Below, one piece after another: positions 6,414 through 13,575 of a DNA stretch of 21,437 bases; the first letter of the stretch is position 1, and every line of letters begins with the position of its first letter. The stretch comes from BOG-908 sp964242035. GTDB lineage: Bacteria > Pseudomonadota > Alphaproteobacteria > Acetobacterales > Acetobacteraceae. The translations under genes and the position numbers were made by a program. The stretch spans positions 1 through 21,437 of the forward strand of contig CAXTCL010000037.1 in assembly GCA_964242035.1 (NCBI GenBank), given 5' to 3'. The notes beneath the pieces were generated by a model. That model saw only the letters and a program-made list of their open reading frames with translations. It did not search any database and had not been told where the DNA came from.

Positions 6414-7265
6414 TCACCCGACCTTGGCCGGCTCAGGCCGGAACGCCCCACCCGCCGCCGCGCGTGCCGCGGCCAGACGTCCGCCCTCTTGCGCCATCAG
6501 GTCCATCAGTCGCTCCGGATCGCTGGCGCGCAATCCGGACGCAAACAGCTCCCCGCCCTGTGCGATGATGATCTCGCGCCTGTTCTGCGCCACCCCGTCG
6601 ACGATGATGCGCGCCACTTCGGCCGGGTCCATGCCGGCGTCGATGTTGGCGTCCGACGTGCCGCGCACCGAGCCGTCGCCCTGCAGCGCGTTCGTGGCGA
6701 TGGCCGTGCGCACGGAACCCGGCAGCACAGTGGTGACGGAGACGTTGTAGGCCACTTCGCACTCCGCCCGCAGCGCCTCGAAATAGCCCAGCAGCGCGTG
6801 CTTGGCCGCGCAGTAGCCGGTGCGCAGCGGCGAGCCGATGCGGCCGGCAAGCGAGCTGATCGCCACCAGGCGCCCGGTGCGGCGCTCCACCATGTGCGGC
6901 ACCACCAACTGGGTCAGCCGGAGCGGGGCGAAGAAATCCGTCTCCATCAGCGCGCGATACACCTCGGGCCCGGTGTCGAGTGCGAGGCTGCGCTGGCTGA
7001 TGCCGGCGTTGTTGACGAGCATGTCGATCTGCCCGCGCCAGGCGATGGCGCGTTGCACGACGCCAGGCAGCGCGTCGTAATCCGTGGCCTCGAACGGCAG
7101 CACTAGGCTCGGCGCGTCACATCCGGCGGCCACCTGCTCGAGCGCTTCCACACGGCGGCCGGACAGGATTAGCGCCCAGCCAGCGCGGCCTAGCTCCTGG
7201 GCGAGCGCCTGGCCTATGCCGGAGGAGGCGCCGGTGATCCAGGCTGTGCGTTGTTCGGTGCTCAT
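6414..7265 (-). CDS. SDR family NAD(P)-dependent oxidoreductase
   Basis: The 283-residue protein is a classical short-chain dehydrogenase. TGASSGIG at residues 11-18 binds the cofactor, and SGRR at 35-38 with its arginine pair suggests NADP preference. NNAG is at 85-88, and Ser138, Tyr151 and Lys155 (SSLAGRIGSPLRTGYCAAK) form the active site. The substrate loop and C-terminal half resemble the DHRS7-like group, but the substrate cannot be read from the sequence. The ATG at 7265 has AAGGA eight bases upstream; a longer start nine codons earlier would enter the repeat element. It lies downstream of the PEBP-like gene on the same strand, and the gap between them is almost entirely a repeat element. 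Confidence 0.87.
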   Translation of the reverse strand: MSTEQRTAWITGASSGIGQALAQELGRAGWALILSGRRVEALEQVAAGCDAPSLVLPFEATDYDALPGVVQRAIAWRGQIDMLVNNAGISQRSLALDTGPEVYRALMETDFFAPLRLTQLVVPHMVERRTGRLVAISSLAGRIGSPLRTGYCAAKHALLGYFEALRAECEVAYNVSVTTVLPGSVRTAIATNALQGDGSVRGTSDANIDAGMDPAEVARIIVDGVAQNRREIIIAQGGELFASGLRASDPERLMDLMAQEGGRLAAARAAAGGAFRPEPAKVG

Positions 7266-7285
7266 GGGCGGGATCCTTAAGAAAG

Positions 7286-7420
7286 AAAGCAAGGCCTTCT
7301 TTTTTGAAGAAAAGAAGCAAAAACTTTTGACTCGGCTGTCGCGGACCTTTCCGGAAAGAGCGGCGACAGTGGACCAAAAGTTTTTTGCTTCTTTTTTTCA
7401 AAAAAGAAGGCCTTGCTTGC
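7286..7420. terminator. repeat element with two K arms filling an intergenic gap
   Basis: Both arms are of the CTTC/GAAG type, the only such two-armed copy in the window. The centre pairs CTGTCGC with GCGACAG and contains the palindrome CTTTCCGGAAAG. The right arm touches the PEBP stop codon with no spacer, and the left arm ends some 20 bases from the next start. Because both arms match, they could also pair with each other into one long hairpin. Confidence 0.7.
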
Positions 7421-7996
7421 TTAAAGCCTTTGATACACCCCGATAACCCGGGAAGCCGCCAGCAAATTCCCCTTCAGCGCGCGCAACAGATGCCCCCGCC
7501 CAGGCGGGCCGGCGAAGCTCGGCACCACATCAACCGCGAACAACTGAAACGCATAGCGGTGCGGCCCGTGCCCGGGCACCGGCGAGGGCGCCATCCAGCC
7601 AGGCCGCGCCACCGAGTTCCGCCCCACCTGGAATCCCAAAGGGGACACGCGCGTCTGCTTCATCCCCAGCCCGCCCTCCTGTATGCCGGAGAGGCTGACC
7701 GGAATGGAATGCAGCACCGCGTGCACGAGCGGGCGGGGAAACGGCGCGTCCGCATCCTCCACGATCAAGGCGAGCGACTTCGTGCCTTCCGGCGCGCCAT
7801 GCCATTCCAGCGGCGGGAACAACGCCTCGCCGTCCTGGGTGTAGCGGTCCGGGATGGTGCCGCCATCCTCGAAGGCCGGGCTGGTGATGGTCAGGCCATG
7901 GCGCGGCAGGTCCAGGCGGCTGGTGGCCAGCGCGCTCAGGCCGGGACGGACCTGGCGCAGCATCTGGCCAACCTTGCGCGCCCATTCGTTCGCCAT
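7421..7996 (-). CDS. YbhB/YbcL family Raf kinase inhibitor-like (PEBP) protein
   Basis: The 191-residue product has the phosphatidylethanolamine-binding protein fold signatures: FEDGGTIPDRYTQDG (residues 42-56), the ligand-pocket motif VEDADAP (79-85) and GPHRYAFQLFAVD (144-156). Bacterial members are small cytosolic or periplasmic proteins of unclear function; no signal peptide is seen. The ATG at 7996 is supported by AAGGGAG eight bases upstream. The frame stays open upstream to 8203, but that extension overlaps the start of the divergent transporter and looks non-coding. The N-terminal 35 residues before the PEBP core are longer than in YbhB. The stop codon lies directly against a repeat element. 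Confidence 0.87.
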   Translation of the reverse strand: MANEWARKVGQMLRQVRPGLSALATSRLDLPRHGLTITSPAFEDGGTIPDRYTQDGEALFPPLEWHGAPEGTKSLALIVEDADAPFPRPLVHAVLHSIPVSLSGIQEGGLGMKQTRVSPLGFQVGRNSVARPGWMAPSPVPGHGPHRYAFQLFAVDVVPSFAGPPGRGHLLRALKGNLLAASRVIGVYQRL

Positions 7997-8107
7997 GCGA
8001 CCACTCCCTTGTCCACCGGCCGGCAACGCGGCAGCCTGCTGGTCTTTCCACCTCTCGCAGCACCGGCGCAACCCTGGCATCCCAAAGCTTTGCTGCACCG
8101 CAAGGGC

Positions 8108-8134
8108 AGCAAGGCGTATTGTTATGCGCCTAAT
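8108..8134. promoter_or_regulatory. imperfect palindrome in the divergent promoter region
   Basis: Between the divergent PEBP and transporter starts, AGGCG and CGCCT flank TATTGTTATG. This is the most AT-rich part of the gap and could hold a promoter or an operator. The evidence is only position and symmetry. Confidence 0.25.
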
Positions 8135-8183
8135 CTGCTGCGGCCCCGGCTTGGGGCCATGCCACACGAATAAGGATCGGCCG

Positions 8184-9407
8184 GTGAGCTTGTCTGTGAC
8201 CACGAAGACCGACGTGCCGGCACTTGCACGCCCGGCGGGCGAGGCGGTGATGGCGGTGCTGCTGGCGATAAGCCTCTCGCACCTGCTGAACGACCTGATG
8301 CAGTCGCTGGTGCCCGCGGTCTATCCGGTGCTGAAGGGCCGGCTCGGGCTGAGCTTCGCGCAGATCGGCGGCATCACGCTGGTGAACCAGATGACGGCGT
8401 CCGTGCTGCAGCCGGTGGTGGGCACGTTCACGGACCGCCGGCCGATGCCGTATTCGCTGCCGTTCGGCATGGCGTCCACGCTGGTGGGCCTGCTCCTGCT
8501 GAGCCAGGCGGAGAGCTATCCGGCGGTGCTGGTGGCGGTGGCCTGCGTGGGCGTCGGCTCCTCGGTGTTCCATCCGGAGAGCTCGCGGGTGGCGCGGCTG
8601 GCCTCCGGCGGGCGGCACGGCATGGCGCAATCGGTGTTCCAGGTGGGCGGCAACGCCGGCTCCGCGCTGGGACCGCTGCTGGCAGCCTTCGTCATCGCGC
8701 CACACGGCCACCATGCCGGTGGGCAGGGCTTGATCGCCTGGTTCGGGCTGGCGGCGCTGGCCGGCATCGTGGTCCTGACCGGGGTCAGCCGCTGGTACGG
8801 CCGAAACATACGCACCTGTGTGGCCAGGCAGGCGGCCGAAATCGCCCGCCTGGATCATGGGCGCGTGGCCTGGGCCATGGCCATTCTGGTGGCGCTGCTG
8901 ATGTCGAAGTTTTTCTACACCGCCAGTATGTCCAACTATTACCAGTTCTTCCTGATCGACCGCTTCCATCTCAGCCAGCATACGGCGCAGCTTTGCCTTT
9001 TCCTGTTCCTTGGCGCGTTCGCGGCCGGCACGTTCCTGGGCGGCCCGATCGGCGACAGGATCGGCCGCAAGCGGATCATCTGGGTGTCCATCCTCGGGGT
9101 GCTGCCGTTCACGCTGGCGCTGCCCTATGTCGGGCTGACAGGCACCATCCTGCTCACGATCCCAATTGGGCTGCTCCTCGCCTCGGCTTTTCCGGCCATC
9201 GTAGTGTATGCGCAGGAGCTGATGCCTGGCCGCGTGGGCACCGTGTCCGGCCTGATGTTCGGGCTGGCGTTCGGGCTGGGTGGGCTGGGAGCAGCGGCGC
9301 TGGGCCTGCTGGCGGACAGGACCAGCATCGGCTTGGTGTTTCAGATATGCGCGTTCCTGCCGGCGCTGGGGCTGCTGGCGGGGTTCTTGCCGGCGCTTGA
9401 GGAGTAA
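8184..9407 (+). CDS. MFS transporter, fosmidomycin-resistance (Fsr) family
   Basis: The 407-residue protein is a 12-helix major facilitator of the Fsr group, inner-membrane drug exporters driven by proton exchange. Family marks are HLLNDLMQSLVPAVYPVLKG in the first helix, LGLSFAQIGGI after it, GVGSSVFHPESSRVARLASG between helices 4 and 5, and GDRIGRKR in the second-half loop. The GTG at 8184 is chosen because AAGGA stands seven bases before it; the frame runs open to 7854 only as a shadow of the divergent PEBP gene. Homology to Fsr does not show that the substrate is fosmidomycin. The stop is followed by a large GC-rich palindrome shared with the convergent YihY gene. Confidence 0.85.
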   Translation: MSLSVTTKTDVPALARPAGEAVMAVLLAISLSHLLNDLMQSLVPAVYPVLKGRLGLSFAQIGGITLVNQMTASVLQPVVGTFTDRRPMPYSLPFGMASTLVGLLLLSQAESYPAVLVAVACVGVGSSVFHPESSRVARLASGGRHGMAQSVFQVGGNAGSALGPLLAAFVIAPHGHHAGGQGLIAWFGLAALAGIVVLTGVSRWYGRNIRTCVARQAAEIARLDHGRVAWAMAILVALLMSKFFYTASMSNYYQFFLIDRFHLSQHTAQLCLFLFLGAFAAGTFLGGPIGDRIGRKRIIWVSILGVLPFTLALPYVGLTGTILLTIPIGLLLASAFPAIVVYAQELMPGRVGTVSGLMFGLAFGLGGLGAAALGLLADRTSIGLVFQICAFLPALGLLAGFLPALEE

Positions 9408-9411
9408 GGTA

Positions 9412-9609
9412 GGCCAAGGGCTCTGCCCCTGGACCCCGCTAAGGACAGTCGTCCTTAGAACCTGTTTTGCTTCGCGGTGTGAGGAGAGGGGGCATGCGTG
9501 CCTTGGCCACCGCGCGTGTGCCCCCCCCCTCTCCTCACACCGCGAGGGGCGAAGCCCGGGGTCTGGGGCCGACTGGCCCCAGCGGGGTCCAGGGGCAGAG
9601 CCCTTGGCC
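9412..9609. terminator. 198-bp nested GC-rich palindrome between convergent genes
   Basis: The outer arms 9412-9440 and 9581-9609 are perfect 29-bp inverted repeats, starting GGCCAAGGGCTCTGCCCC. Inside are three further hairpins: AAGGAC/GTCCTT at 9441-9456, a 20-bp stem 9473-9492 with 9525-9544, and TGGGGCC/GGCCCCA at 9564-9581. There is no T-tract, so it is not a textbook intrinsic terminator, but it occupies the full gap between two convergent stops. The sequence is unrelated to the A/T-armed element elsewhere in the window. Confidence 0.7.
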
Positions 9610-9618
9610 TTGCCTTGC

Positions 9619-10692
9619 CTACGCCGCCACCTCATCAGCCCGCTTCGCCCCACGCGCGCCCATCGGCTTCGGCGGCCCGACCGTGCTGTCCTGCGCCGTC
9701 TGGTGTTCCAGCTCCGCGTTCAGCTCCGCGCCCACCAGCACGATGATCGTCGATATCCAGATCCACGTCATAAAGCCTACGGCCGCGCCGAGTGACCCAT
9801 ACGTCTTGTTGTAGCTGCTGAAATTCGCTGCGTACCACGAGAACGCGGCCGAGCCGAGGATAAAGACGATGCCGGCGAACCCGCTGCCCCAGCTCACCCA
9901 GCGCCACTTCGCCTTCGTCCGGCTCGGCCCATAGCGATACACCAGCGCAAGAAACAGCATGATCACGCCCAGCATCACCGGCCAGCGCCCAAGGTTCAGC
10001 AGCGCGTCGGCGACACCGCCCAGATAGACGAGTTGCAGAACCGCCGGCACCACCGCAACTGCGGTCAGCGCCAGTATGATGAAGAGCAGCGCGCCCATGG
10101 TAAAGGCCAGCGACAGCCAGGTGCGGTGCAGGAAGCTTCGGGTCTCCTTCTCCTCATAGACGGCGTTCAGCGCGTCGAAGAGCGACTTGATGCCGGCGTT
10201 GGCACTCCACACCGTGGTCAGCAGGCCGAAGATGGCGCCGAAGCCCAGCGCATTATGCGGCGCGGAGGTAAGCGACTTGATCTGGTCGGTGATGATTTGC
10301 ATGCCGCCCTGCGGCACCACGCCGCTCAGCGACGTCAGGTGCTTGGCTATGTCGGCAGGGTCGGCGATGAGGCCGTAGAGCGAGATCAGCGCGGCGATGG
10401 CGGGGAAAATGGCCAGCAGCGCGTAATAGGTGACGGCCGCGGCCTCGGCCATGATCCGGTCTTCACCGATGTCGTTGAACACGCGCTTGGCAACCTGTTT
10501 CCAGCCACGCGCCGGAATTTCCGAAGGCTTGGCCGCAAGTGCGCCTGTGGCGGCGGAAGCGGCGGTCTGGCCAGGCTGCGGCGCCGCCTGCCCGGGCGCC
10601 TTGCGCCGCACGGCGTTCCACACTGTGGCACCGGCCTCCAGCGCCACGGCAACCACGGCGATATCGACCGCGCGACGAAGTTTCTGGGCCAT
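9619..10692 (-). CDS. YihY/BrkB family inner-membrane protein
   Basis: The 357-residue protein matches the YihY/virulence factor BrkB family. A soluble N-terminal segment of about 60 residues with its own hydrophobic stretch (AVDIAVVAVALEAG) is followed by the conserved FNDIGEDRIMAEAAAVTYYA block. Six predicted membrane helices come next, including FPAIAALISLYGLIA, ALLFIILALTAVAVVPAVL and GFAGIVFILGSAAFSWY, and the YNKTYGSLGAAVGFMTWIWI region ends the core. The C-terminal tail (MGARGAKRADEVAA) is cytosolic. The former idea that the family is ribonuclease BN was withdrawn; its role remains unclear. The ATG at 10692 has a perfect AGGAGG. The gene starts 15 bases after the DUF2945 gene, so the two form an operon. 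Confidence 0.9.
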   Translation of the reverse strand: MAQKLRRAVDIAVVAVALEAGATVWNAVRRKAPGQAAPQPGQTAASAATGALAAKPSEIPARGWKQVAKRVFNDIGEDRIMAEAAAVTYYALLAIFPAIAALISLYGLIADPADIAKHLTSLSGVVPQGGMQIITDQIKSLTSAPHNALGFGAIFGLLTTVWSANAGIKSLFDALNAVYEEKETRSFLHRTWLSLAFTMGALLFIILALTAVAVVPAVLQLVYLGGVADALLNLGRWPVMLGVIMLFLALVYRYGPSRTKAKWRWVSWGSGFAGIVFILGSAAFSWYAANFSSYNKTYGSLGAAVGFMTWIWISTIIVLVGAELNAELEHQTAQDSTVGPPKPMGARGAKRADEVAA

Positions 10693-10707
10693 GCGGTCGC
10701 CTCCTGG

Positions 10708-10917
10708 TCAGTGTTTCTTCAGCTCTGCCGGCTTGTGCACGGCCTGCTTGCCGGACTTGCTGCTCTTCACGAGTACTTCCGGATTCTCCTTGGTGGCTTT
10801 CGCCGTGTGACCCTTCACCTTGGTCGTCGAGGTGACGATCTTCTCGACAGTGCCCTCCGTCTTGCCCTGGGCGGTGCCCCAAGTGACGTGGTCGCCTTTC
10901 TTCGGCAGCGTGGTCAT
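10708..10917 (-). CDS. DUF2945 / HVA1-type small protein
   Basis: The 69-residue basic protein begins MTTLPKKGDHVTWGTAQGKT and continues EGTVEKIVTSTTKVKGHTAK, matching DUF2945, the small Tudor-like fold also named hypervirulence-associated protein. Lysine is abundant and there is no cysteine or signal peptide. Molecular function is not established; a nucleic-acid or protein-binding role is only suggested by fold and charge. The ATG at 10917 has AGGAG upstream. A much longer frame upstream on the same strand is an artefact of the acyltransferase region and a repeat arm. It is the promoter-proximal gene of a two-gene unit with yihY. Confidence 0.85.
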   Translation of the reverse strand: MTTLPKKGDHVTWGTAQGKTEGTVEKIVTSTTKVKGHTAKATKENPEVLVKSSKSGKQAVHKPAELKKH

Positions 10918-10985
10918 GGCGCTCGCTCCTGATCTGACCGGCAACGAACGCGAGCTTGGCTGCGCAGGTTGCGGGTAGCCTAGCC

Positions 10986-11035
10986 GAAAGCAAGGAAGGC
11001 CTTCTTTTGTGAAAAAAAGAAGCAAAAAACTTTTG
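10986..11035 (+). repeat. solo K left arm upstream of the DUF2945 gene
   Basis: The arm reads GAAAGCAAGGAAGGCCTTC, a T/A hairpin with one T-to-G change, then AAAAAACTTTTG. On the minus strand it is CAAAAG followed by T6, downstream of the hairpin at 11052-11066. The partner arm is missing. Confidence 0.6.
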
Positions 11036-11051
11036 TCCCCTTCGACGCTGA

Positions 11052-11066
11052 GGCGCTTGGTGCGCC
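11052..11066 (-). terminator. hairpin after the acyltransferase gene
   Basis: GGCGC and GCGCC pair around TTGGT, 25 bases past the acyltransferase stop. Read on the minus strand, a T6 run follows some 20 bases later within the repeat arm. Together they could form a weak terminator. Confidence 0.4.
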
Positions 11067-11090
11067 ATGGCCGCATCAGGCTGCTGCAAC

Positions 11091-12062
11091 TTATCCTCGA
11101 TGCGGCTCGGTCACGTATTTCGGAAAGCGCCTGTGTAACCAGAGCCACTCCGCGGGCCGTTCGGTGATCCAGCGCTCCAGCCGGTCGTTGATCGCCTGCG
11201 TCAATTCGGCGATCGCCTCCTGCATGTCGGCGCCGGCGCGCGGCAGCAGCGGCGTGTCCACGATCAGCCGGAGCCGTGCCGGGCCGATGCGCTGCACGCG
11301 GCCGGGTATGACGGGGCAGCCGAAGCGCACGGCCAGGGCTGCGGCGGCCGGCGCTGTCATGGCCGGCAGGCCGAACAGGCGGGCCTCGATGCCGTCGTTC
11401 ATCTTCTGGTCGGTCAGCATGCCCAGGTAGCCGCCGCGCCGCATGTGGGCGAATGCCGCGCGCGCACCCCGGGCGCCCTTCGGAAACATCGGCACAGCCA
11501 GGCCCATGGCGCGCCGGCGCAGGTCCAGTATCACCTCGTCGAGGGTGGTGTTGGAGGCCTGGCGGTACACGCTGGAGAACGGCATGCCGTACTGCGCAAC
11601 CACAGGCGGCAGAATCTCCCAGTTGCCGATATGGCCGGAGACGAAGATGGCCGGCCCGCCGCGCGCGGCTTGGTCCCGCAGCACGTACTCGTTGACGATC
11701 TCCCATCCTGGCCCCGCGCCAGAGTCCTTCGGCAAGGCCGCCAGATGCGGGAACTCGCCTGCCGTGCGGCCGAGGTTCTCCCACATGCCACGGATGATTT
11801 CGGCGCGCGCCGGCGCGGTCAGATGGGGCAGCGCCACGCGCAGATTGGCGTCCGCCACGCGGGTGACGGGTAATCGCGGTCCTACGGCGCGGCATAGTGC
11901 GCCCATTGTGTTGGACGCCCTTACGGGCCCGAGAAGGCGCAGGATCCGTATCACAGCGCGCACGAGGCTCACCTCGGCCGCGTGACGCCAGCGCCTCAGG
12001 GCAGGACGGCGGACGCTCTGCCGTTCGTCTGCGGATCGTTCGATGTTGCCGTCTGCCGTCAT
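11091..12062 (-). CDS. lysophospholipid/lipid A acyltransferase (LpxL/HtrB family)
   Basis: The 323-residue protein belongs to the HtrB/LpxL/LpxM acyltransferases, which add secondary acyl chains to lipid A at the inner membrane. The catalytic HX4E motif is His144 to Glu149 in VSGHIGNWE. Further family blocks are VYRQASNTTLDEVILDLR, YLGMLTDQKMNDGIEARLFG and the C-terminal WLWLHRRFPK. The N-terminus lacks a strong membrane anchor, with only a modest hydrophobic stretch near residues 31-45. The ATG at 12062 has a poor ribosome site (CCAGG touching the ATG), so translation may begin at another codon or depend on coupling. The substrate is most likely lipid A or a precursor, by homology. Confidence 0.87.
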   Translation of the reverse strand: MTADGNIERSADERQSVRRPALRRWRHAAEVSLVRAVIRILRLLGPVRASNTMGALCRAVGPRLPVTRVADANLRVALPHLTAPARAEIIRGMWENLGRTAGEFPHLAALPKDSGAGPGWEIVNEYVLRDQAARGGPAIFVSGHIGNWEILPPVVAQYGMPFSSVYRQASNTTLDEVILDLRRRAMGLAVPMFPKGARGARAAFAHMRRGGYLGMLTDQKMNDGIEARLFGLPAMTAPAAAALAVRFGCPVIPGRVQRIGPARLRLIVDTPLLPRAGADMQEAIAELTQAINDRLERWITERPAEWLWLHRRFPKYVTEPHRG

Positions 12063-12098
12063 CCTGGCCCGCTGCGTTTAGCGCTGTTAGGCGGGCAG

Positions 12099-12200
12099 GA
12101 AGTAAGGCCTTCTTTTTTGAAAAAAAGAAGCAAAAAACTTTTGGTCCTGACGCTGCTGAAGCGCCTCCCCGGCGCCCAAGAGAAGGACTGCTTTCTTACT
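12099..12200. repeat. repeat element with intact K left arm and truncated right arm
   Basis: The left arm is complete and continues into GGTCCTGACGCTGCTG, the inner sequence shared with 20464-20612. A GGCGCC-containing centre follows. Of the right arm only GAAGGACTGCTTTCTTAC remains; the T-tract and hairpin are lost. It ends three bases before the stop at 12204, the position where intact copies put their right arm. Confidence 0.6.
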
Positions 12201-12203
12201 TTC

Positions 12204-13436
12204 CTACCCGGGACACTGCGCCTCCAGCATCCGGACCGCTGCCTCCGGGCCTGCCAGTATCTCGGCCAGTCGGGCCCGGTCCATCACCGACATGCCGTCC
12301 ACCTGCTGCAACGTCGCCTGCACCGACCGCACCAGGCTGTCGAATTTCGGCCCTCCACCGAGCCGCCTGGTTTCCAGCTCGAACGCACGCAACGTTCGCG
12401 CCGCGTCCTCCGTGGAATCAAGTGCTGCGTCGCGGGCCACCCTGTCCTCCGGCAAAGCGAGCAATGTCGCCGTGACACGGTCCTGCAGCGCGGTCTCGAA
12501 CCGGTGCAGCGAGCCGGCCAGCAAGGCCGCCCGTGCCTCGGCCAGGCGACGGCGCTGCGCCGGGTCGCCAAGCTGGTCCGACAAGCTCTCCACGAGGCTG
12601 GCCTGGCGCCGCAGCTCGGACGCGGCGTTCGCCGGGACGCTTTCCACCTGGCCGGCCGTCTCGTTCTCCAGCCAGGCGAGCGCCGCTTCGGCCGCCGCCT
12701 CGGCCTGCTTGCGGCGCACCGGGACCTTCTGCGCCGCGGCGAACAGGGCCGCGCTGGCGTGCGGCACCCTGATCGTCAGCAGGCCCAGCATCATTCCCCA
12801 GGCACGCGGGCCGTGCTTCTCGGTCTCCGCCAGCATCCCCGCCAGGTCGGTGTCTGTCAGCCGGACTGCGGCGTGATCGTGGTCATGAAGGGCCAGGGCG
12901 GCGTCGAGTATGCTGGAGAGCGCGGTGAGCAGGTGGCCCAGCTCGGCCGCCGGAAGGCCCTGCGCGCCCCATTCCGCGGCCAGGCCGGGCGGCAGCTCAG
13001 CGGCAAGCCCGCGCAGCGTTGCGGCCGCTTCCGGCCACAGCAGCGCGCCGGCTTGGCGAACGAGCGCGCCCTGCCCGGTGGAGGCCCCGGAGATGAGTTC
13101 GTCCACCCGCGCAAGGCAGGAGGCAGGGGAACGCTTCATCGCCTCCCGCACGGCGCGCGACAGCACGAGCAAGGCGCTGCGCGGCAGGAAGAACGTGCCG
13201 GCACGCCAGGCGGCAGGCGTGACGATCAGGGCGTCTGCCGGCAGGAACAGCAGGCGGGAGAAGCGCAGCGGGCGCGCCGGCTGGATGGCGCGCAGGCGTG
13301 GGCGGACTGGGGCCAGCACCTCGTCCGTCGCCCCGCGAACCTCCAGCGAATCCACCATGCGCAGTACCTGGAGCACTTGCGCGTCGGCGGCGTTCGCTAC
13401 GCCGCGGCGGACGTCTCTGATGGCTTGGGGGATCAT
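12204..13436 (-). CDS. protein of unknown function (410 aa, helical, Ala/Leu/Arg-rich)
   Basis: I do not recognise a family. The product is soluble in appearance, with no signal peptide or clear membrane helix, and consists largely of amphipathic helices. Visible landmarks are a His/Asp cluster (ALHDHDHAAV) near the middle and the segment AETEKHGPRAWGMMLGLL just after it. Further on come a long charged Ala/Glu/Arg region that could be coiled coil (QKVPVRRKQAEAAAEAALAW) and a C-terminal SVMDRARLAEILAGPE block. Codon choice is strongly GC-biased at third positions, like its neighbours, which supports real coding. The ATG at 13436 has no good ribosome site, so the start is uncertain. It is followed by the acyltransferase gene and preceded by another unknown gene on the same strand, each separated by a repeat copy. 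Confidence 0.7.
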   Translation of the reverse strand: MIPQAIRDVRRGVANAADAQVLQVLRMVDSLEVRGATDEVLAPVRPRLRAIQPARPLRFSRLLFLPADALIVTPAAWRAGTFFLPRSALLVLSRAVREAMKRSPASCLARVDELISGASTGQGALVRQAGALLWPEAAATLRGLAAELPPGLAAEWGAQGLPAAELGHLLTALSSILDAALALHDHDHAAVRLTDTDLAGMLAETEKHGPRAWGMMLGLLTIRVPHASAALFAAAQKVPVRRKQAEAAAEAALAWLENETAGQVESVPANAASELRRQASLVESLSDQLGDPAQRRRLAEARAALLAGSLHRFETALQDRVTATLLALPEDRVARDAALDSTEDAARTLRAFELETRRLGGGPKFDSLVRSVQATLQQVDGMSVMDRARLAEILAGPEAAVRMLEAQCPG

Positions 13437-13455
13437 TTGGACGGGTGCAGGAGAC

Positions 13456-13501
13456 GCAAGGAAGGCGTTCTTTTTTGAAAAAAAGAAGCAAACAACTTTT
13501 G
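13456..13501 (+). repeat. solo K left arm between two unknown genes
   Basis: The arm reads GCAAGGAAGGCGTTC, the T/A hairpin and GCAAACAACTTTTG. Two substitutions (GGCGTTC, AACAAC) mark it as a slightly decayed copy; the GCCTTC-to-GCGTTC change breaks one pair of the local hairpin. No right arm is present. Confidence 0.6.
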
Positions 13502-13575
13502 CTCCTCGGCTGCATCGGCGGCGCGCGCTGGTCCTGACGCCGCCCGTGTTGCGGGAGGGCGCCGGGGTAAGGCTT

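Noticed and set aside
9412..9609. Possible structured RNA or riboswitch
   Set aside because: It lies between two gene ends, and symmetrical perfect arms fit a palindromic DNA element or terminator better than a ligand-binding leader.
8130..9653. Long minus-strand open frame opposite the MFS transporter
   Set aside because: The product is Arg/Gln/His-rich low-complexity, typical of an antisense shadow of a GC-rich gene, and it crosses the palindrome at 9412-9609.
11982..13478. 498-codon plus-strand frame opposite the acyltransferase and first unknown gene
   Set aside because: It translates a repeat arm (RPSFLKKRSKKLL) and then an Arg/Gln/Gly-rich shadow; the minus-strand reading has better coding character.
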